Assembly: GCF_028368975.1 (NCBI RefSeq)
Contig: NZ_JAQNDM010000002.1
Coordinates: 9,790,425-9,854,424 of the forward strand
Direction of reading: 5' to 3'
Origin: Stigmatella ashevillena
GTDB taxonomy: Bacteria; Myxococcota; Myxococcia; Myxococcales; Myxococcaceae
Length of the DNA stretch: 64,000 bases
The notes under the pieces are model-generated. The model had not been told where the DNA came from. It did not search any database and saw only the letters and a list, made by a program, of their open reading frames with translations. A program made the position numbers and the translations under genes. Positions 61,528 through 64,000 of this stretch are shown here, piece after piece. Position 1 is the first letter of the stretch, and each line of letters begins with the position of its first letter.

Positions 61528-62223
61528 TTAGTTCTGCGGGCAGAAGACGATGTCGAAGTCCTCGGCGTTGCAGGCCGCCATGACCGCGTCGTCCCCGGAC
61601 CAGGAGTAGGCCTGGTTGCACGAGGCATCGAAGTACTTCGCCACTGTGCTGTTCGGGTTGTCCCGGTCCCGGCTGACGCAGGCGATGACCTTGCCCGCGG
61701 CGTTGCGGAGCTTGCCCGTCTCGGGACAGCCCGGCAGCAGATCCTTCACACAGCTCCGGGTCTGCCCGCTGCAGGTCGTCCCCGTCCCCAAGTCGTAGGG
61801 GATGATCTTCAGAGGCAGGTTGTGGGCATCCACATAGCTGAGGTTGAACCAATCCCAGCTGGCGTACCCAAATGCATTCTCGTTGAACCCAAACTCCGCC
61901 AGCGAGTGGTGCTCAAAGCCCGGGTCCTCGCCCTGGCGGAAGCCCCAGTACCGCTTGGAGATCATATGTTCGGTGTTTGAACCAATGGTTCGGCAGGCCT
62001 CGGCCCCCGACGCCAGGTTGCCCCCGGAGATGTTGTTGCCGGCGAAGGTGACGTTGAAGCCGCACCGGTTGATGAAGCGCAGCGTGGTCTTCCCATCGCC
62101 CTTGACCGCGCAGCCCAGCGCCTGGGTCTCGCTGCCCACCTCTTCGAACTCGCCCGTCTCCTCTATCCCCGCGCAGCCCAGACCGGACAACATCGTCATC
62201 AGTACAACACCGTATGCCTTCAT
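61528..62223 (-). CDS. thaumatin-family lipoprotein
   Basis: The 231-residue protein has a lipobox (LSGLGC) and a thaumatin-like domain: LRFINRCGFNVTFAGN, WDWFNLSYVDAHNLPLKIIP, CSGQTRSCVKDLLPGCPE, then SCNQAYSWSGDDAVMAACNA and DFDIVFCPQN as the closing Cys signature. Thaumatin-like proteins are common in plants and fungi, some binding or cleaving beta-1,3-glucans, and are sparse in bacteria. GGGAGGGG precedes ATG 62223. The upstream region is AT-rich. Confidence 0.85.
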   Translation of the reverse strand: MKAYGVVLMTMLSGLGCAGIEETGEFEEVGSETQALGCAVKGDGKTTLRFINRCGFNVTFAGNNISGGNLASGAEACRTIGSNTEHMISKRYWGFRQGEDPGFEHHSLAEFGFNENAFGYASWDWFNLSYVDAHNLPLKIIPYDLGTGTTCSGQTRSCVKDLLPGCPETGKLRNAAGKVIACVSRDRDNPNSTVAKYFDASCNQAYSWSGDDAVMAACNAEDFDIVFCPQN

Positions 62224-62289
62224 GGATGTCCCCTCCCTCGTTTGGAATGAATGGCGAAAGCCATTTCCGAGCCCGCTTAATTAGAATTA

Positions 62290-62324
62290 ACCGCTAAGCA
62301 AGTAAAGCTGAAATAGCGGTTTTT
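62290..62324 (+). terminator. hairpin with T-tract in the AT-rich gap upstream of the thaumatin gene
   Basis: ACCGCTA and TAGCGGT pair across a 17-nt loop and are followed by TTTT on the plus strand. It could end plus-strand transcription; the large loop makes this uncertain. The rest of 62325-62514 shows no gene. Confidence 0.4.
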
Positions 62325-62514
62325 CATCGAGTGCGGTAACCAAGGTGAAGGAGTGTGGATCAGAATTTGCTGGCAGACTCCCAAGGGGACCTGGCCCAGC
62401 CTTGACCCGCCCCCCCCCCGGACAGCCAGGGCGGGTTCGCCCCCAGTTCCTGCCAAGGAGCTCGCACAAGCGCGTGTTGCCACCCACCCGGGAGCCGGGC
62501 CTTTGGGCCGGAGA

Positions 62515-62539
62515 TGGGCTTGCCCCGATTTGGTGGACA
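62515..62539 (+). repeat. IS3-family element, left inverted repeat
   Basis: Starts TGGGCTTGCCCC and ends GGTGGACA; identical in inverse to 63752-63776. It lies seven bases past the orfB stop. Confidence 0.9.
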
Positions 62540-62545
62540 GTGGGT

Positions 62546-63421
62546 TTAAGCTGCCAACGTAACAGGTAGTGCGGTTCGTTCAAACTCCAATGGGGTCATG
62601 TAGCCCAGCGTCGAGTGCCGCCGGGTGCGGTTGTAGAAGACCTCGATGTACTCAAAGAGGGCCGAGCGGGCCTGGTGACGCGTATCGAACTGGGTCTGGT
62701 AGACCAGTTCCATCTTCAGGCTGCTGAAGAAGCTCTCCACGACGGCGTTGTCCCAACAGTTGCCCTTCCTGGACATGCTGCACTGGATGCCGCGGGAGGC
62801 GAGGGCGTGCTGGTACTCGGCGCTGGCGTACTGGCTGCCTCGATCCGAATGGTGGATGAGCCCCTTGGGAGGCTGTCGTCCCTCCAGCGCCATCTCCAGG
62901 GCCCCGAGCACCAGAGGGGTGTCGATGTGCTCACTCATAGACCAACCCACTACCATGCGTGAGAACAAGTCCAGCACCACCGCCAGGTACAGCCACCCCT
63001 CTCCCGTCCAGATATAGGTGATGTCCGTGGACCAGGTGCTGTTGGGCTTGTCGGGAGAGAAGTCTCGGTTCAAGACGTTGGGTGCCACGGGGTTGGGGTG
63101 TTTGGAGTCCGTGGTGCGCACCGCTCGGCGCTTCTTTCGTGCTTGGAGCTTCTGCTCTTCCATGAGGCGAGCCACTCTCTTGCGGCTCACCTTGCGCCCT
63201 CGGGCACGCATCTCCGCATGCACCCGGGGGCTGCCATAGGTGCCACGGCTCTCCTGGTGCACCTTGGCCACCTCCTCGGCCAGTTGTTTGTCCTGCTGCT
63301 GGCGCGCTGACTCCGGGCGCTCTCTCCAGGCGTAGTAGCCTGAGCGCGACACGCCCAACTGCTCACACAGGAACTCCACCGGGAAGTGGGCCTTCTGCGC
63401 GTCGATGAACTCGAACTTCAC
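62546..63421 (-). CDS. IS3-family transposase, OrfB (DDE integrase domain)
   Basis: The 291-residue protein has an HTH_21-like N-terminal segment (FLCEQLGVSRSGYYAWRERP) and an rve integrase core: first Asp in TWSTDITYIWTGEGWLYL, second in HHSDRGSQYAS, and Glu in NCWDNAVVESFFSSLKMEL. A GTG at 63421 overlaps the orfA stop, but the active product is expected to be an OrfAB fusion made by -1 frameshifting. The catalytic triad and ends are intact. Confidence 0.93.
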   Translation of the reverse strand: MKFEFIDAQKAHFPVEFLCEQLGVSRSGYYAWRERPESARQQQDKQLAEEVAKVHQESRGTYGSPRVHAEMRARGRKVSRKRVARLMEEQKLQARKKRRAVRTTDSKHPNPVAPNVLNRDFSPDKPNSTWSTDITYIWTGEGWLYLAVVLDLFSRMVVGWSMSEHIDTPLVLGALEMALEGRQPPKGLIHHSDRGSQYASAEYQHALASRGIQCSMSRKGNCWDNAVVESFFSSLKMELVYQTQFDTRHQARSALFEYIEVFYNRTRRHSTLGYMTPLEFERTALPVTLAA

Positions 63422-63723
63422 TTCGAGCCCTCCTTCGCGAAGAAGGCCGCTGCTTTTTTTAAGAAGTCCCGCTCCATGAGCAACTGCCGGTTCTCCTTCC
63501 TCAGCTGCAGCAGTTCCTCCCGCTCAGATGGACTCAACGGCTCGGGCCCGGAGGGGGCCTCGCTTCGCTCGGCGTGCTGCACCCACTGGCGCAACGCCGA
63601 CTCCGTCAAGTCCAGGTCCTTGGCCACCTGCGACAGCGACTTGCCTCCTTCTCTGGCAAGCCTCACTGCTTCGGCCTTGAACTCCTCGCTGAACTTCCGC
63701 CTCTTCCTTCGCTCCATCGACAC
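63418..63723 (-). CDS. IS3-family transposase, OrfA (helix-turn-helix)
   Basis: The 101-residue protein starts RRKRRKFSEEFKAEAVRLAR, has the HTH SLSQVAKDLDLTESALRQWV and a C-terminal leucine-zipper-like helix (LSPSEREELLQLRKENRQLL). Near its end the coding strand has TTA-AAA-AAA-GC at 63452-63462; slippage by -1 there enters the orfB frame without meeting a stop. OrfA alone usually regulates transposition. Confidence 0.93.
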   Translation of the reverse strand: MSMERRKRRKFSEEFKAEAVRLAREGGKSLSQVAKDLDLTESALRQWVQHAERSEAPSGPEPLSPSEREELLQLRKENRQLLMERDFLKKAAAFFAKEGSK

Positions 63724-63751
63724 TCCTCCTTGTGCTTCGACTTATCGGGGG

Positions 63752-63776
63752 TGTCCACCAAATCGGGGCAAGCCCA
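63752..63776 (-). repeat. IS3-family element, right inverted repeat
   Basis: Perfect inverse copy of the left end, 28 bp upstream of the orfA start on the minus strand. Confidence 0.9.
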
Positions 63777-63857
63777 TTTAGAGGTACTGGAGCAGGAGTT
63801 GAACCACACGGTGACTCGCGATAGCGCGGGCTCTGCGTTCGGTACGCGGAGTCACCC

Positions 63858-63931
63858 ATGAAGAATGAGACACGGCGGTGGGTAGAAGCAGGGATCGTCC
63901 TGGCCAAGGAACCCAAGGCGGTCGCGTGCCC
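63858..63931 (+). pseudogene. N-terminal fragment of a small protein, interrupted
   Basis: ATG 63858 follows CGGAG and reads MKNETRRWVEAGIVLAKEPK, continuing AVACP, which looks like a genuine start. From about 63926 the codons change character and a different frame reads like transposase. The gene appears cut by that insertion. Family not recognised. Confidence 0.4.
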
Positions 63932-64000
63932 TGCTTGGTGCCTCTACCTCGGACAAACTTCACGAGGTTCCACGGCGTCTTCGCTCCAGGCGCCAAACTG
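63926..64000 (+). pseudogene. IS91-type (Y2) transposase fragment, runs off the window
   Basis: The frame reads VPCLVPLPRTNFTRFHGVFA followed by PGAKL at the window edge. The block LVP-x-PR-x-x-x-x-RFHGVFAP-x-x-KLR is characteristic of the C-terminal half of IS91/IS801-like putative transposases. No start or N-terminal half precedes it, so it is truncated on the left. Confidence 0.6.

Larger units (their letters stand above)
62515..63776 (-). mobile_element. complete IS3-family insertion sequence
   Basis: The element is 1262 bp with perfect 25-bp inverted ends beginning TGGGCTTGCCCCGATT (26 bp if the flanking A/T is counted). It carries two overlapping frames, orfA and orfB, in the usual IS3 arrangement with a slippery A7 run before the end of orfA. 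The bases flanking the two ends (AGA left, TTT right) do not form a target duplication. Both frames are intact, so the element could be active. Confidence 0.92.

Noticed and set aside
62508-63782. Target-site duplication of the IS3-family element
   Set aside because: Flanking triplets (AGA and TTT) do not match in any alignment of the ends.
1-64000. CRISPR arrays, prophage structural genes and rRNA operons
   Set aside because: No regularly spaced repeats, capsid, tail or portal-type proteins, or rRNA sequence were seen on either strand.

Overview
The window is high-GC chromosomal DNA from a myxobacterium, most likely of the Cystobacterineae (Stigmatella/Archangium/Myxococcus side). This rests on two secreted proteases with MYXO-CTERM-like tails, a PEGA/TonB Ser/Thr kinase, a chemosensory operon laid out like the Myxococcus Che4 cluster, many lipoproteins and several stand-alone histidine kinases and receivers. 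No species can be fixed from sequence alone.

0-29.6 kb is dense, orderly and core-like: pyruvate dehydrogenase E1alpha, E1beta and E2; small myxobacterial proteins; a receiver-kinase and a receiver protein; gltX with tRNA-Gln and tRNA-Glu downstream on the same strand; an overlapping four-gene operon of secreted proteins including two metalloproteases; a membrane Ser/Thr kinase with a TonB-like C-terminus; a cheW-cheR-mcp-cheY-cheW-cheA chemosensory operon followed by a degenerate kinase; a heparinase-like protein with a nucleotide-sugar dehydrogenase; and an exported TldD-like protein.

29.6-48.2 kb is accessory and mostly encodes exported enzymes: a Tat tyrosinase with a small lipoprotein partner, a GST with a divergent LysR regulator, a Cys-rich lipoprotein, a class 3 lipase, an FCP1-like HAD lipoprotein, a SnoaL-like protein, a three-repeat lipoprotein, a two-gene membrane sensor unit, a secreted DNase I-like enzyme, an M14 carboxypeptidase and a PKD/cytochrome lipoprotein. 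Fragments of benzoate-CoA ligase genes lie on both strands near 37 kb.

48.2-52.0 kb holds an aminotransferase, a VOC protein, a heme-oxygenase-like diiron protein and an MccF-like peptidase. The segment is bounded by a 25-bp direct repeat. At 52.24 kb there is only the 3' end of a tmRNA gene on the minus strand, which looks like an attachment-site scar. Its orientation suggests that an integrated element lies to its right.

52.4-64 kb fits that reading: a PAS-kinase with two receivers, a tannase/feruloyl esterase, an ECF sigma factor with a membrane protein, a FAD monooxygenase, a hypothetical gene, a bestrophin C-terminal remnant, a thaumatin-like lipoprotein, a complete IS3-family element with 25-bp inverted ends, and at the right edge a truncated small gene fused to an IS91-type transposase fragment.

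All calls come from reading the sequence. No database search was possible, so family names rest on visible motifs.
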